Source: Brachybacterium muris (GTDB lineage: Bacteria > Actinomycetota > Actinomycetes > Actinomycetales > Dermabacteraceae). Taken from it: a stretch of DNA of 64,000 nucleotides. The DNA lies in assembly GCF_016907455.1 (NCBI RefSeq), contig NZ_JAFBCB010000001.1, forward strand, positions 1,240,001-1,304,000, read 5' to 3'. This document shows positions 42,631 through 51,065 of the stretch, in pieces (the stretch's first letter is position 1; every line of letters begins with the position of its first letter). The notes under the pieces were generated by a model. That model was not told where the DNA came from and searched no databases. It worked only from the letters and a program-made list of their open reading frames with translations. The position numbers and the translations under genes are program-made.

Positions 42631-44463
42631 TCAGCCGTCCAGTTCCATGGACAGCTCCAGCCAGCGCTCCTCTAGCTCGTCGGCCTCCGCCTCAGCGGCC
42701 CTGACCTTCTCCATGCGCCGCGACAACTCCTGGTAGTCCGCAGGATCCACCTCGGCCATGGCATGACGCGCCTTGTCGGCGTCCTTGCGCAGCTTCTGGA
42801 CCTTCCGCTCCAGCGCACCCATCTCCTTCTCGGCGCTGCGTCGCTCGGCTCCACTGAGGCCGGATGCTCCACCGGCCCCGCCCGCATCGTCGGTGCCACT
42901 GCCGGAACCCGATGCTGTGGATCGCGCACCGGAACCGGCCGCGCCCACAGAGGACTGCTCCGCCTCGGCCCGCACCTGCAGGTACTGCTCCACGCCACCG
43001 GGCAGGTGGCGCACATGGCCGTCGAGGACCGCGTACTGGGAGTCGGTGACACGCTCGAGCAGGTACCGGTCATGGGAGACCACGATCAGCGGACCCGACC
43101 AGGTGTCCAGCAGGTCCTCCATTGCCGCCAGCATGTCGGTGTCCATGTCGTTGGTGGGCTCGTCCAGCACCAGCACATTGGGCTCCTCCAGCAGGGTCAG
43201 CAGCAGGTCCAGGCGTCGCTGCTGACCGCCGGAGAGCTCGTTGACCTGCACCTTCTGGTGGGCGGCAGTGAAACCCAGGCGCTCCAGCAGCTGCCCGGGG
43301 CTCACCTCGTCCTTCCCGGCCCGGTAGCTGGTGCGGTACCGGCCCACCACGTCGCTGATCCGCTGGTCGCCCAGCTCCTCCAGGCCCGCCATGCGCTGGG
43401 ACACCTGGCGCACGGTGACCGTCTTGCCGCGCTTGACGTGCCCCGCCATCGGTGCCAGGTCGCCGGTGATCAGGGCCAGCAGGGTGGACTTGCCGGCACC
43501 GTTGGGGCCCAGTACACCGATGCGGTCGGCGGGACCGATGTGCAGGGTCACGTCCTGGATCACCGGGGTGCCGTCGTACCCGGCGTCCACGTCCAGCAGG
43601 TCCAGCACGTCCCGGCCCAGGCGGGTGGTGGCCAGGCGGGTCAGCTCCACGGTGTCGCGCACGGGGGGCTCCCCGGCGATCAGCTCGTTGGCGGCGTCGA
43701 TCCGGAACTTCGGCTTGGAGGTGCGGGCCGGGGCGCCGCGGCGCAGCCACGCCAGTTCCTTGCGCATCAGGTTCTGCCGCTTGGACTCGATCGCGGCGGC
43801 CTGCCGGTCCCGCTCCACCCGTTGCAGCACGTAGGCGGCGTATCCGCCCTCGAAGGGGTCCACCACCCCGTCGTGCACCTCCCACATGCGGGTGCACACC
43901 TCGTCCAGGAACCAGCGGTCGTGGGTGATGACCACCAGGCCCCCGGAGCCGCGGCTCCACCGGGATCGCAGGTGCTGCGCCAGCCAGGCGATGCCCTCGA
44001 CGTCCAGGTGGTTGGTGGGCTCGTCCAGCAGCAGCACGTCCCAGTCGCCCACCAGCAGCTCGGCCAGGTGCACGCGGCGCAGCTGACCACCGGAGAGGGA
44101 GTCCAGCTGGTCCTCCAGGTCGATCCCGCCCAGCAGTCCGCCCATCACGTCGCGGATCCGCGGGTCCGAGGCCCATTCATGATCGGGGCGGTCTCCCACC
44201 ACCCGCTCGCGCACGGTGGCGCCGGCGGTGGCCTCGTCGCGCTGGTCCAGCACGCCCACCCGCACCCCGCCGCGCACGGTGACGCGGCCGGAGTGGGGCT
44301 CGGTCTGGCGGGCCAGCAGGCGCAGCAGGGTGGACTTGCCGTCACCGTTGCGGCCCACCACACCGATCCGGTCTCCCTCGTCGATGCCGAGGGTGATGGA
44401 GTCCAGCAGCACTCGGTCCGGCAGTGCGACATGGAGGGCTTGGGCGCCGAGCAGGTGGGCCAT
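42631..44463 (-). CDS. ABC-F family ATP-binding protein
   Basis: 610 residues, two soluble ABC domains and no membrane segments. Walker A sites are G-R-N-G-D-G-K-S-T (about 36) and G-P-N-G-A-G-K-S-T (about 318); signatures are L-S-G-G-Q-L-R-R and L-S-G-G-Q-Q-R-R. The linker between domains and a C-terminal coiled coil (about 540-610) fit ribosome-acting ABC-F proteins of the Uup/ABCF type. A Gly/Ser/Ala-rich spacer precedes the coiled coil. A role in translation or antibiotic resistance is family knowledge, not shown here. Confidence 0.9.
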   Translation of the reverse strand: MAHLLGAQALHVALPDRVLLDSITLGIDEGDRIGVVGRNGDGKSTLLRLLARQTEPHSGRVTVRGGVRVGVLDQRDEATAGATVRERVVGDRPDHEWASDPRIRDVMGGLLGGIDLEDQLDSLSGGQLRRVHLAELLVGDWDVLLLDEPTNHLDVEGIAWLAQHLRSRWSRGSGGLVVITHDRWFLDEVCTRMWEVHDGVVDPFEGGYAAYVLQRVERDRQAAAIESKRQNLMRKELAWLRRGAPARTSKPKFRIDAANELIAGEPPVRDTVELTRLATTRLGRDVLDLLDVDAGYDGTPVIQDVTLHIGPADRIGVLGPNGAGKSTLLALITGDLAPMAGHVKRGKTVTVRQVSQRMAGLEELGDQRISDVVGRYRTSYRAGKDEVSPGQLLERLGFTAAHQKVQVNELSGGQQRRLDLLLTLLEEPNVLVLDEPTNDMDTDMLAAMEDLLDTWSGPLIVVSHDRYLLERVTDSQYAVLDGHVRHLPGGVEQYLQVRAEAEQSSVGAAGSGARSTASGSGSGTDDAGGAGGASGLSGAERRSAEKEMGALERKVQKLRKDADKARHAMAEVDPADYQELSRRMEKVRAAEAEADELEERWLELSMELDG

Positions 44464-44543
44464 GCAGGAGGTTCCTTCGTTCAGAGCGGGTGGTGGTTCT
44501 GGGGTGCACGTCCGTTCCCGTGGGGCACGGGAGCCGGGACCGG

Positions 44544-45080
44544 TCAGGCGTCGTCGGAGCTCACGGGTTCGAAGCCCAGCGCGAGGGTGCGCAGCATCGA
44601 GGCGAGCGCTTCACGGTCGGCCTCGGCCAGAGGCTCGAGCAGGGCCTCCTCTGCCTCGAGCAGCCTCTCCATGGCGGCGTCCACCCGGGTGATGCCCTCG
44701 GCCAGCAGCCGCACCTCGACCGCGCGACCGTCGTGCGGGCTGCGGCTGCGGCTGACCAGCCCGCGGGCGGTCAGCTTGTCCAGCCGGGTGGTCATGGTGC
44801 CGCTGGTGACCAGGGTCTGCTGTGCGAGGGCGCCGGGGGAGAGAGCATCCTCCCCGCTGCGGCGAAGTGCGGAGAGCATGTCGAACTCCCAACCCTCCAG
44901 CCCCGCACCGGAGAAGGCCTCGCGGCGTGCACTCTCCAGGTGCCGGGACAGACGGGAGATGCGGGAGAACACCGCCAGGGGCGCGGTGTCGAGGTCGGTG
45001 CGTGCCCGGTGCCAGCCCGCGATGATGCGATCCACCTCGTCGCGACCGGGACCGGAGGTGGGACGGGGCGGGGGAGTCAT
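44544..45080 (-). CDS. MarR family transcriptional regulator
   Basis: 178 residues with the MarR winged helix: L-S-A-L-R-R-S-G-E-D-A-L-S-P-G-A-L-A (about 70-87), T-S-G-T-M-T-T-R-L-D-K-L (recognition helix, about 92-103) and the wing S-R-S-P-H-D-G-R-A. TAGACT (minus strand, 45087-45092) is 6 bases before the ATG. It sits just upstream of the ABC-F gene, same strand, with an 80-base gap, so it may control it. Confidence 0.88.
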   Translation of the reverse strand: MTPPPRPTSGPGRDEVDRIIAGWHRARTDLDTAPLAVFSRISRLSRHLESARREAFSGAGLEGWEFDMLSALRRSGEDALSPGALAQQTLVTSGTMTTRLDKLTARGLVSRSRSPHDGRAVEVRLLAEGITRVDAAMERLLEAEEALLEPLAEADREALASMLRTLALGFEPVSSDDA

Positions 45081-45115
45081 GGTGCGAGTCTAGAGGCGCG
45101 GGCAGATCCGCATCC

Positions 45116-45763
45116 TCACCCGATGGGGCGACCGCTCAGCTCCGGCTTCTTCTCCAGCGCGCCCAGGCCGTGCCACGAGAGGTTCACCATCCGCGCGGCC
45201 ACCACTTCCTTGGCGGGGCTGCGGGTCTCCAGCCACCACTGCCCGGTGTAGGCGACCATCCCCACCAGCATCTGGGCGTACAGCGGGGCGTCGCGCGTGG
45301 GGTAGGAGCGCAGGCGGAACTGGGCCACCAGGATGTGCTCGGTGCGCCTCGCCACATCGGTGAGCAGGGCGGAGAAGGTGCCGCCGGCCTGGGTCACGGG
45401 GGAGTCGCGCACCAGGATCCGGAAGCCGTCCTCGTGCTCGTCGATGTAGGAGAGGAACGCCATCGCCGCCTGCTCCATCAGCAGCCGGGGGTGGGTGCGC
45501 TGGTCCTGCAGCGAGGCCTCGAGCGCCGCGAGCAGGGTGGAGACCTCGCGGTCCACCACCACCGCGTACAGCCCCTCCTTGCCGCCGAAGTGCTCGTACA
45601 CGATCGGCTTGGACACCTTGGCGCGGGCGGCGATCTCCTCGACGCTGGTGGCGTCGTAGCCCTTCTCGGCGAACAGTCGGCGCCCCACGGCGACCAGCTG
45701 TTCGCGCCTCTCGCGGCCGGTCATCCGGGCAGCGCGCACCCGGGGCGCATCCTTCTGGGACAT
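45116..45763 (-). CDS. TetR family transcriptional regulator
   Basis: 215 residues. The N-terminal HTH reads G-R-R-L-F-A-E-K-G-Y-D-A-T-S-V-E-E-I-A then A-R-A-K-V-S-K-P-I-V-Y-E-H-F-G (about 27-60), classic TetR. The rest is an all-helical ligand domain; the ligand is unknown. It diverges from the tRNA-Gln/glmU unit; its target cannot be told from context. Confidence 0.9.
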   Translation of the reverse strand: MSQKDAPRVRAARMTGRERREQLVAVGRRLFAEKGYDATSVEEIAARAKVSKPIVYEHFGGKEGLYAVVVDREVSTLLAALEASLQDQRTHPRLLMEQAAMAFLSYIDEHEDGFRILVRDSPVTQAGGTFSALLTDVARRTEHILVAQFRLRSYPTRDAPLYAQMLVGMVAYTGQWWLETRSPAKEVVAARMVNLSWHGLGALEKKPELSGRPIG

Positions 45764-45844
45764 GCGGGGAGTCTCCCACGGATAGGATCAAGGGCGCGTC
45801 CGGGCCGATGACGGAACCTCCCGCCACGGCCGCGTGGGCGCGGA

Positions 45845-45916
45845 TCCGCCATGGTGTAATCGGCAACACCTCAGATTTTGGTTCTGAAGTTTCAGGTTCG
45901 AGTCCTGATGGCGGAA
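45845..45916 (+). tRNA. tRNA-Gln, anticodon TTG
   Basis: 72 bases: acceptor TCCGCCA/TGGCGGA, D-arm GTG...CAC, anticodon loop TTTTGGT (anticodon TTG), T-arm TCAGG-TTCGAGT-CCTGA, discriminator A. CCA is not encoded. A TAGGAT box at 45783-45788 is a candidate -10. Confidence 0.93.
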
Positions 45917-45985
45917 CGACCAGCGTCGGTGCTCACCGGCAGCGCGCTGGCCTGACATCCGCTGTCGAACCGAGGAGCCGCCGAC

Positions 45986-47500
45986 GTGGAAACGCCCGCA
46001 TCCGCAGCAGTCGCACCCGCCGCCGTCATCGTCCTGGCCGCCGGTGCCGGGACCCGCATGAAGTCCCGCACCCCCAAGGTGCTGCACCCGATCGGGGGCC
46101 GGTCCCTGCTGGGCCACGCCATCACCGCCGCCGAGGGCACCGGCCCCGCGGACCTCGTGGTGGTGGTGCGGCACGAGCGCGAGAAGCTGATCCAGCACCT
46201 GACCGAGCACGCCTCCGAGGTGACCGTCGCCGACCAGGACGAGATCCCCGGCACCGGCCGTGCCGTGCAGTGCGGCCTGGAGAAGGTGAGCGCCACCTCC
46301 GGCACCGTGCTGGTCACGTACGGGGACGTGCCGCTGCTGGAGGCGGAGACCCTGCGCGAACTGGTGGTCGTCCACGAGCAGGCCGGCGCCGCGGCCACCG
46401 TGCTCAGCGCCCGCGTCGCGGACCCCACCGGCTACGGCCGCATCCTGCGCAGCCAGGACGGCAGCGAGGTCCTCGGCATCGTCGAGGAGAAGGACGCCAC
46501 CGAGGACCAGCGCGCGATCGACGAGATCAACTCCGGCATCTACGCCTTCGACCTGGAGGTGCTGCGCGATGCCCTGGGGCGGATCGGCACCGACAACGCC
46601 CAGGGCGAGATGTACCTGACCGACGTGCTGGGCATCGCCCGTTCCGACGGCCGCACCGTGCGCGCCCTGGTCACCGATGACGCCATGATGGTCGAGGGCG
46701 CCAATGACCGGGTGCAGCTGGCCCAGTTGGGTGCCGAGATGAACCGACGCATCCTGGAGCGGCACATGCGCGCCGGCGTCACGATCGTGGATCCCGCCAC
46801 CACCTGGATCGATGCCGATGTCTCGATCGGCACCGACGCCACGATCCTGCCCGGCGTGCAGCTGCACGGGGCCACCGACATCGGCGAGGACGCCGTGATC
46901 GGCCCGGACTGCACCCTGCGCGACACCGAAGTGGGGGCCCGTGCCGAGGTGGTGCGCACCCACTCCGTGCTGGCCGTGATCGGCGAGGAGGCCACCGTGG
47001 GGCCCTTCACCTACCTGCGCCCGGGCACCTCGCTGGGGCGCGGCGGCAAGATCGGCGGTTTCGTCGAGACCAAGAACGCCCAGATCGGTGACGGTGCCAA
47101 GGTGCCGCACCTGAGCTACGTGGGCGATGCCGAGATCGGGGAGGGCACCAACATCGGCGCCGCCACGATCTTCGCCAACTACGACGGGCAGAACAAGCAC
47201 CGCACCACCATCGGCAAGCATGTGCGCGTGGGCTCGGACAGCGTGCTGGTGGCCCCGGTGACCATCGGCGACGGCGCTGCCACCGGTGCCGGCACCGTGG
47301 TGCGCAAGGACGTCCCGCCCGGCGCGCTGGCGGTGAACGCAGTGGGGCAGCGGAACGTGGAAGGATGGACCCTGAGGCGGCGCGCCGGGACGGCGGCCGA
47401 GGATGCGGCACGTGCCGCGCTCGAGGGCCGGCCCGAGAACGGAGCGACGCCCACTGCGGGACCGGACGCCGACGACAACAAGGAGCATCAGCAGCGATGA
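45986..47500 (+). CDS. glmU: Bifunctional UDP-GlcNAc pyrophosphorylase / GlcN-1-P acetyltransferase GlmU
   Basis: 504 residues. The N-terminal Rossmann domain has L-A-A-G-A-G-T-R-M-K-S (about 14-24) and G-T-G-R-A-V-Q; the C-terminal left-handed beta helix (about 260-460) has the L-R-P-G-T and N-Y-D-G sites. It makes UDP-GlcNAc for peptidoglycan. GTG 45986 has GAGGAG upstream. The last 45 residues are a disordered tail. ATGA overlap with prs. Confidence 0.96.
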   Translation: METPASAAVAPAAVIVLAAGAGTRMKSRTPKVLHPIGGRSLLGHAITAAEGTGPADLVVVVRHEREKLIQHLTEHASEVTVADQDEIPGTGRAVQCGLEKVSATSGTVLVTYGDVPLLEAETLRELVVVHEQAGAAATVLSARVADPTGYGRILRSQDGSEVLGIVEEKDATEDQRAIDEINSGIYAFDLEVLRDALGRIGTDNAQGEMYLTDVLGIARSDGRTVRALVTDDAMMVEGANDRVQLAQLGAEMNRRILERHMRAGVTIVDPATTWIDADVSIGTDATILPGVQLHGATDIGEDAVIGPDCTLRDTEVGARAEVVRTHSVLAVIGEEATVGPFTYLRPGTSLGRGGKIGGFVETKNAQIGDGAKVPHLSYVGDAEIGEGTNIGAATIFANYDGQNKHRTTIGKHVRVGSDSVLVAPVTIGDGAATGAGTVVRKDVPPGALAVNAVGQRNVEGWTLRRRAGTAAEDAARAALEGRPENGATPTAGPDADDNKEHQQR

Positions 47501-48477
47501 GCGGAATCGTCACCACGGGGGAGAAGCGACTGGTGCTCGCCAGCGGTCGCGCCCACCCGGAGCTTGCCCAGCAGGTCTCCGAGGAGCTCGGGGTCGAGGT
47601 GCTCCCGATGGATGCCTGGGACTTCGCCAACGGCGAGATCTACGTGCGCTACGGCGAGTCCGTGCGCGGCACCGACGCCTTCGTGCTGCAGTCCCACCCC
47701 GCGCCCATCAACACCTGGCTGATGGAGCACCTGATCATGATCGATGCGCTGAAGCGGGCCTCCGCCAAGCGCATCACCGCGATCGCGCCGAGCTTCCCCT
47801 ACGCCCGGCAGGACAAGAAGCACCGTGGCCGTGAGCCCATCTCGGCGCGCCTGGTGGCGGACCTGTACGAGACCGCCGGCATCGACCGCATGATCTCGGT
47901 GGACCTGCACGCCCCGCAGGTCCAGGGCTACTTCAAGCAGCCCGTGGACCATCTGATGGCCCTGCCCATCCTCGCCGACTACGTCTCCGGCAAGTACGGC
48001 CAGGAGGACGTGGTGGTGGTCTCCCCGGATGCCGGCCGCATCCGCGTGGCGGAGCAGTGGGCCAAGAAGCTGGGCGGCGTGGGCCTGGCGTTCATCCACA
48101 AGTCCCGCGACATCAACCGGCCCAACCAGGCCGTGGCCAAGCGCGTGATCGGTGAGGTGGCCGGCAAGACCTGCATCCTGGTGGACGACATGGTCGACAC
48201 CGGCGGCACCATCGTGCAGGCGGCGGATGCCCTGATGAACAACGGTGCCGACTCGGTGGTCATCGCCACCACCCACGGCATCCTCTCCGAGCCCGCCACC
48301 CAGCGCCTGCAGGACAGCTCGGTGCGCGAGGTGGTGTGCACCAACACCCTGCCGATCCCGGAGGAGAAGCAGTTCGACCGCCTCACCCAGCTGTCGATCG
48401 CCCCGCTGATCGCCCGCGCGATCCGTGCGGTGTTCGACGACGGCTCCGTCACCAGCCTGTTCGACGGCGAGGTCTGA
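47497..48477 (+). CDS. prs: Ribose-phosphate diphosphokinase (PRPP synthetase)
   Basis: 326 residues. It transfers pyrophosphate from ATP to ribose-5-P. F-A-N-G-E-I, the flexible loop Y-A-R-Q-D-K-K-H-R-G-R-E-P (about 108-120), D-L-H-A-P-Q-V-Q-G-Y-F and the PRPP motif V-D-D-M-V-D-T-G-G-T (about 228-237) are intact. glmU-prs is the usual actinobacterial pair. Confidence 0.97.
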   Translation: MSGIVTTGEKRLVLASGRAHPELAQQVSEELGVEVLPMDAWDFANGEIYVRYGESVRGTDAFVLQSHPAPINTWLMEHLIMIDALKRASAKRITAIAPSFPYARQDKKHRGREPISARLVADLYETAGIDRMISVDLHAPQVQGYFKQPVDHLMALPILADYVSGKYGQEDVVVVSPDAGRIRVAEQWAKKLGGVGLAFIHKSRDINRPNQAVAKRVIGEVAGKTCILVDDMVDTGGTIVQAADALMNNGADSVVIATTHGILSEPATQRLQDSSVREVVCTNTLPIPEEKQFDRLTQLSIAPLIARAIRAVFDDGSVTSLFDGEV

Positions 48478-48691
48478 GACCCGTCCGCCTGGCGGGTCCT
48501 CACTGCGTTCCTCCAGCGCCCGGTGCGCATCGCGGTTCCCCGACGGGGCCGAGGTGCGCGCTGGGCGTTCTTGCTGCGGGCCCGGACAGCTGGCGACAGC
48601 GAATGTGCGGACAGTGGGTGTGCTGTCTGCTCGTGCCTGAGCGAATCGGGGTGCAATGGATCACATTCGAGAAAAGACTCGGGGACGGACG

Positions 48692-48710
48692 TTTGTCCCT
48701 CCCTGACAAA
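48692..48710. promoter_or_regulatory. Palindrome TTTGTC-N7-GACAAA upstream of doxX
   Basis: A perfect 6-bp inverted repeat with a C-rich 7-base spacer, 86 bases before the doxX start. It looks like a dimeric-regulator operator. The rest of the 318-base gap after prs holds only a weak GACCCG/CGGGTC hairpin at the prs stop and no credible gene. Confidence 0.45.
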
Positions 48711-48795
48711 ATCTCGGATGGAAGACTTCACGGTGTCAGGAAGAGATCCTTCCCGACTCCCCGTTTAACTCCCCACAGCAAGGACGAAGACGACG

Positions 48796-49299
48796 ATGTC
48801 TACCTCCACCGTCGCCGCCGACCGCACCGACACCACCCCTGCCGGCTCCCGCAATCCGCTGGTCCGGTTCCTCACCCTGGACTTCATGAACAAGCCCGAG
48901 CTGGTCGACGCCGGTCTGCTGGTCCTTCGCCTGTTCATGCTCCTGCTCTTCTTCCACGGGTACGCCAAGGCCACCGGCTACTCGGGCTTCGTGGGCATGA
49001 TGTCGGAGGCGCCCGTGGGCAGCATCGCCCCCGCCCTGTTCGGCTTCATGGTCGTTGCCGGTCAGCTGCTGCTGGGCTTCGGTCTCGCTGTCGGCCTGAT
49101 GACCCGCATCTGCGCCTTCCTGATGGCGCTCATGTTCCTGTTCATCATCGTCCTGTTCAACATCCCCGGTGGCTGGATCGGCGAGCACGGCGGCATCGCC
49201 TTCGAGTCGTCCCTGTACTACTTCGTGCCCGGCATCGTCCTGTTCCTGACCGGCCCCGGCCGCTACTCCCTGGACCACATCCTGTCGCGCAAGAAGTGA
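48796..49299 (+). CDS. DoxX family membrane protein
   Basis: 167 residues with four membrane helices in the DoxX pattern: L-R-L-F-M-L-L-L-F-F-H-G-Y-A-K near 44-58, G-Q-L-L-L-G-F-G-L-A-V-G-L near 88-100, then two more. DoxX-like proteins act in redox homeostasis or quinone-linked processes; substrate unknown. A leading 28-residue polar stretch is cytoplasmic. AAGGACGAAGACGACG precedes the ATG. Confidence 0.88.
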   Translation: MSTSTVAADRTDTTPAGSRNPLVRFLTLDFMNKPELVDAGLLVLRLFMLLLFFHGYAKATGYSGFVGMMSEAPVGSIAPALFGFMVVAGQLLLGFGLAVGLMTRICAFLMALMFLFIIVLFNIPGGWIGEHGGIAFESSLYYFVPGIVLFLTGPGRYSLDHILSRKK

Positions 49300-49352
49300 T
49301 CCACTGATCACCTGATCACCTGATCACCTGATCACCTGATCACCTGAGCACC
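49297..49352. repeat. 8-bp tandem repeat TGATCACC
   Basis: Seven adjacent 8-base units starting at the doxX stop codon: TGATCCAC, then five perfect TGATCACC (49305-49344), then TGAGCACC. Each perfect unit carries the palindrome TGATCA. Copy number may vary between strains. Confidence 0.95.
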
Positions 49353-49379
49353 GACGGCAGCGCGCCGTCACCACCGGAA

Positions 49380-49405
49380 GCGGTGGAGCCACCCGGCTCC
49401 ACCGC
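49380..49405 (+). terminator. Terminator downstream of doxX
   Basis: GCGGTGGAGCC (49380-49390) pairs with 49395-49405 around ACCC. A smaller GACGGC/GCCGTC hairpin lies at 49353-49369. Confidence 0.7.
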
Positions 49406-49470
49406 TCCCGTCGTCCCGGTGGGCCGCCGTCCCCGGTGAGCAAGATCGCAGGGCCGCATCCGACGCCTGC

Positions 49471-49500
49471 CTGTCACGCGGGACCCGGACGGGATATGGT
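49471..49500 (+). promoter_or_regulatory. Candidate promoter of rplY
   Basis: CTGTCA (49471-49476) and TATGGT (49495-49500) with an 18-base spacer give a start near 49507 and a leader of about 120 bases. Confidence 0.4.
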
Positions 49501-49520
49501 GTGCGGGTACTTCGGCGAGG

Positions 49521-49540
49521 GAGCGGGCACCTGCCCGCTC
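49521..49540 (+). other. Stem-loop in the rplY leader
   Basis: GAGCGGGC pairs perfectly with GCCCGCTC (8 bp) around ACCT within the predicted leader of rplY. It could be an attenuator or protein-binding site; no further evidence. Confidence 0.45.
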
Positions 49541-49628
49541 CGTGATCGACGCGGTGCGGATGCTCGGGTCTGTGGCCCTGCGCCCTCGCGCCTCTCGCTG
49601 CTGAGAACCACCACCACAAGGAGTATCC

Positions 49629-50276
49629 ATGGCTGAGAAGCTGAACGTCGAACTGCGCGAGGAGTTCGGCAAGGGCGCCGCGCGCCGCATCCGCCGCGAG
49701 AACAAGATCCCCGCCGTCCTGTACGGTCACGGCGAGGAAGTCCGTCACGTGGTCCTGCCCGGCCACGAGACCGCCCTGATCGCCCGTAACACCAACGCGC
49801 TGCTCGAGCTGTCCCTGGCCGACGGCCGCAGCGAGCTGGCCCTGATCAAGGACATCCAGCGCCACCCGCTCAAGCGCAACATCACCCACCTGGACCTGAT
49901 CATCGTGCGCAAGGGCGAGAAGGTCGAGGTGGACATCCCTGTGGTGCTCGTGGGTGAGCCCACCGCCCCGGCCATCGCCGTGGTCGATGCCCAGACCCTG
50001 ACCCTCTCCGCGGACGCCCTGCACGTGCCCGAGCAGATCGAGGTCGACGTCGAGGAGAAGGAGGAGGGCTTCCAGCTCTTCGCCGGCGACATTACCCTGC
50101 CCGAGGGCTCCGAGCTGGTCACCGATGCCGAGCTGCTCGTCGTCGCCGTGACCATCCCGCGCGTCGAGGAGGAGGACACCGAGGACGAGGACGCTGAGGG
50201 CACCGAGGGTGCCGAGGGCGAGCAGTCCGAGGACTCCGAGGGCGAGAACTCCGAGGAGTCCTCCGATCAGGAGTGA
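49629..50276 (+). CDS. rplY: 50S ribosomal protein bL25 / Ctc
   Basis: 215 residues: 5S rRNA-binding N-terminal domain (G-A-A-R-R-I-R-R-E-N-K-I-P-A-V-L-Y-G-H at 15-33), TL5-type C-terminal beta domain to about 180 and an acidic Glu/Asp/Ser tail. It is the long Ctc form linked to general stress. AAGGAG lies 6 bases before the ATG. The operon continues with pth. Confidence 0.95.
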   Translation: MAEKLNVELREEFGKGAARRIRRENKIPAVLYGHGEEVRHVVLPGHETALIARNTNALLELSLADGRSELALIKDIQRHPLKRNITHLDLIIVRKGEKVEVDIPVVLVGEPTAPAIAVVDAQTLTLSADALHVPEQIEVDVEEKEEGFQLFAGDITLPEGSELVTDAELLVVAVTIPRVEEEDTEDEDAEGTEGAEGEQSEDSEGENSEESSDQE

Positions 50277-50450
50277 CCCGTACCGGGTCCACGCTCGGTT
50301 CCTCACACACCCGGCCGGGGCGTCGCGCGCGAGCGCGGCGCCCCGGTACCGTTGCCGGGGCACTCCTGCCACGACGGGGCACCTCTGTGTCCACCTCCGC
50401 CAGAGCACCCCGCCCCGCACCACCTCCCGCCTGCCGCCAAGGAGCTGTGC

Positions 50451-51065
50451 ATGAACTCGGCCGACCGCCTCACCGGCACCCACCTCGTGGTGGGCCTGGG
50501 CAACCCGGGAGCGAAGTACGCCGCCACCCGGCACAACGTGGGCCAGATGGTGCTGGACCACATCGCCGAGACCGCCGGGGGCAATTTCGGTGCGGCCCGC
50601 CGTGCGCAGGCCGTGGTGCTCGAAGGGCGCCTGGGAATCCCCGGAGCCGATGAGCGCGTGGTGCTGGCCAAGACCACCACCTACATGAACGTCTCCGGCG
50701 GCCCCGTCGCGGCACTGGCCGCCTACTACGACGTGCCGCCCGAGCGGGTCGTGGTGGTGCACGACGAGGTGGACATCCCCTTCGACACCATCCGCCTCAA
50801 GCGCGGCGGCGGCGAGGGCGGTCACAACGGTCTGCGCGACATCACCAAGGCCCTGGGCACCAAGGACTACCTGCGGGTGCGGGTGGGGGTGGGCCGCCCA
50901 CCCGGCAACCGCGACACCGCGGACCACGTGCTCGCACCGTTCACCAGCACCGAGCGGAAGAGCCTGGAGATGATGATCGTCGACGCGGCCGATGCCGTGG
51001 AGGCCGTGGTCCTCGAAGGCCTCACCGCCGCCCAGCAGCGATTCCACTCCCGGGAGACCCGATGA
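50451..51065 (+). CDS. pth: Peptidyl-tRNA hydrolase
   Basis: 204 residues; frees tRNA from dropped-off peptidyl-tRNA. G-L-G-N-P-G-A-K-Y with catalytic His in T-R-H-N-V-G (about 25-30), T-Y-M-N-V-S-G and R-G-G-G-E-G-G-H-N-G-L are present. Start ATG 50451 with AAGGAG 7 bases upstream. ATGA overlap with mfd. Confidence 0.96.
   Translation: MNSADRLTGTHLVVGLGNPGAKYAATRHNVGQMVLDHIAETAGGNFGAARRAQAVVLEGRLGIPGADERVVLAKTTTYMNVSGGPVAALAAYYDVPPERVVVVHDEVDIPFDTIRLKRGGGEGGHNGLRDITKALGTKDYLRVRVGVGRPPGNRDTADHVLAPFTSTERKSLEMMIVDAADAVEAVVLEGLTAAQQRFHSRETR

Noticed and set aside
49297..49352. Short repeat array as a CRISPR
   Set aside because: Units are 8 bases and contiguous with no spacers; no cas genes nearby.
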